DNA of 5,150 nt from DAOVQB01 sp023128935 (lineage in GTDB: Bacteria; Eisenbacteria; RBG-16-71-46; CAIMUX01; WJJG01). This document shows, piece by piece, positions 4,732 through 5,150 of this stretch (its first letter is position 1; each line of letters opens with the position of its first letter). The notes below the pieces were generated by a model. It had not been told where the DNA came from. It was given only the letters and a program-made list of their open reading frames with translations, and ran no database searches. The stretch lies in assembly GCA_030628905.1 (NCBI GenBank), contig DAOVQB010000257.1:1-5150 (forward strand). Reading direction: 5' to 3'. The position numbers and the translations under genes are program-made.

Positions 4732-5150
4732 CTACTCCCTGGGTGTCATCACAGTTCACGAGCCCGACGTGGATGACAGCGATGATATCTGGAAATATGA
4801 GAGCGATACGACATATGTGTATCATGCCAGATATCCTGCATTAGTGAGCCGCACGATTCAGGTTGGCAGCGATAAGACCTACTACGTCCTGATCGATCAC
4901 AGCTTGGAAGGCTATGTGTCCCCGGCCGGCTATGGGCATGTCGAGTACTATGACTATTTCTGGTACTACACGAAGCTCGATCCCTGGGGCAATGAGGATG
5001 ATCCTTTCTATGTCATGGATGATGGTTCGGAAGGGAACATGTTCGTCTTCGAAAAGCTCGTGCGGATTGAGCCCCCGACAGCACCCGGAGCCCACCGCTT
5101 CGTACTCTACGCGGTAGTACGCGACTACCGCTGGGAGTGGCGTATGTACC
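4718..5150 (+). CDS. Unrecognised Tyr/Asp-rich protein, open at both ends
   Basis: A plus-strand frame is open from just after a TGA at 4715-4717 to the window end (144 codons). The first in-frame ATG is far inside (5015). A GTG at 4769 has no Shine-Dalgarno site, so the 5' end is probably missing. I do not recognise the family. The protein is very aromatic, with 18 tyrosines and 5 tryptophans in 144 residues, acidic (VDDSDD, NEDDPF, MDDGSEG) and free of cysteine. Alternating patterns such as TYYVLIDHSLEGYV, YDYFWYYTKL and RFVLYAVVRDY look like beta strands joined by Asp/Gly/Pro turns, suggesting a beta-sandwich, perhaps extracytoplasmic. No signal peptide can be seen because the N-terminus is absent. 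Its composition is unlike any neighbour. The beginning overlaps the broken end of the DUF4143 gene on the other strand. Confidence 0.6.

Noticed and set aside
4841..5095. Minus-strand frame of 84 codons opposite the Tyr-rich frame.
   Set aside because: The plus-strand frame is longer, open to the window edge and has a strong protein-like pattern. The minus-strand one lacks a ribosome binding site and known motifs.

Overview
This is a gene-dense, moderately GC-rich bacterial accessory region: a patchwork of toxin-antitoxin and orphan-ATPase genes, most of them broken. Good Shine-Dalgarno sites, a sigma70-like promoter and the families present (MntA/HepT, Zeta-like kinase, AAA_14/DUF4143 and RecG-like ATP-binding proteins) fit a proteobacterium. 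Environmental Gammaproteobacteria of the purple-sulfur type are rich in such genes, but that placement is a guess. No rRNA, tRNA, CRISPR array, transposase or integrase is visible.

Left part (1-855, + strand). A good ribosome binding site opens an AAA ATPase that is cut off just after its P-loop. It runs straight into a mntA antitoxin gene with its own GTG start and Shine-Dalgarno site. mntA carries one in-frame TGA, and the GTGA-overlapping hepT toxin loses its frame before the catalytic motif. This MntA/HepT module is dead. Three perfect GC-rich hairpins follow, where hepT converges with the next operon.

Middle (842-2208, - strand). A Zeta-toxin-like kinase gene (1041-1625) is followed, with an 8-nt overlap, by a 68-residue protein gene (842-1048). 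This is the best candidate for a live two-gene system here: a reverse-order toxin-antitoxin pair with an unnamed small partner. Upstream lies an RNase Z-like metallo-beta-lactamase gene (1708-2208) that lost its C-terminal half just where the third metal ligand is expected.

Right part (2243-5150). A 17-bp palindrome lies between the metallohydrolase gene and an apparently intact 463-residue AAA_14/DUF4143 ATPase (2287-3678, -). The ATPase has a good sigma70 promoter whose predicted start point falls on or beside the ATG, so its mRNA may be leaderless. Behind it are a C-terminal scrap of a RecG-like regulator (about 3738-3877, -) and a second DUF4143 protein (3895-4731, -) without its ATPase domain. 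That protein abuts, head to head, a tyrosine-rich reading frame (4718-5150, +) that lacks a start codon and leaves the window.

Overall, only the Zeta/68-residue pair and the 463-residue ATPase look intact. The other genes end abruptly inside conserved domains, which suggests repeated deletion and rearrangement at a gene-turnover hotspot.
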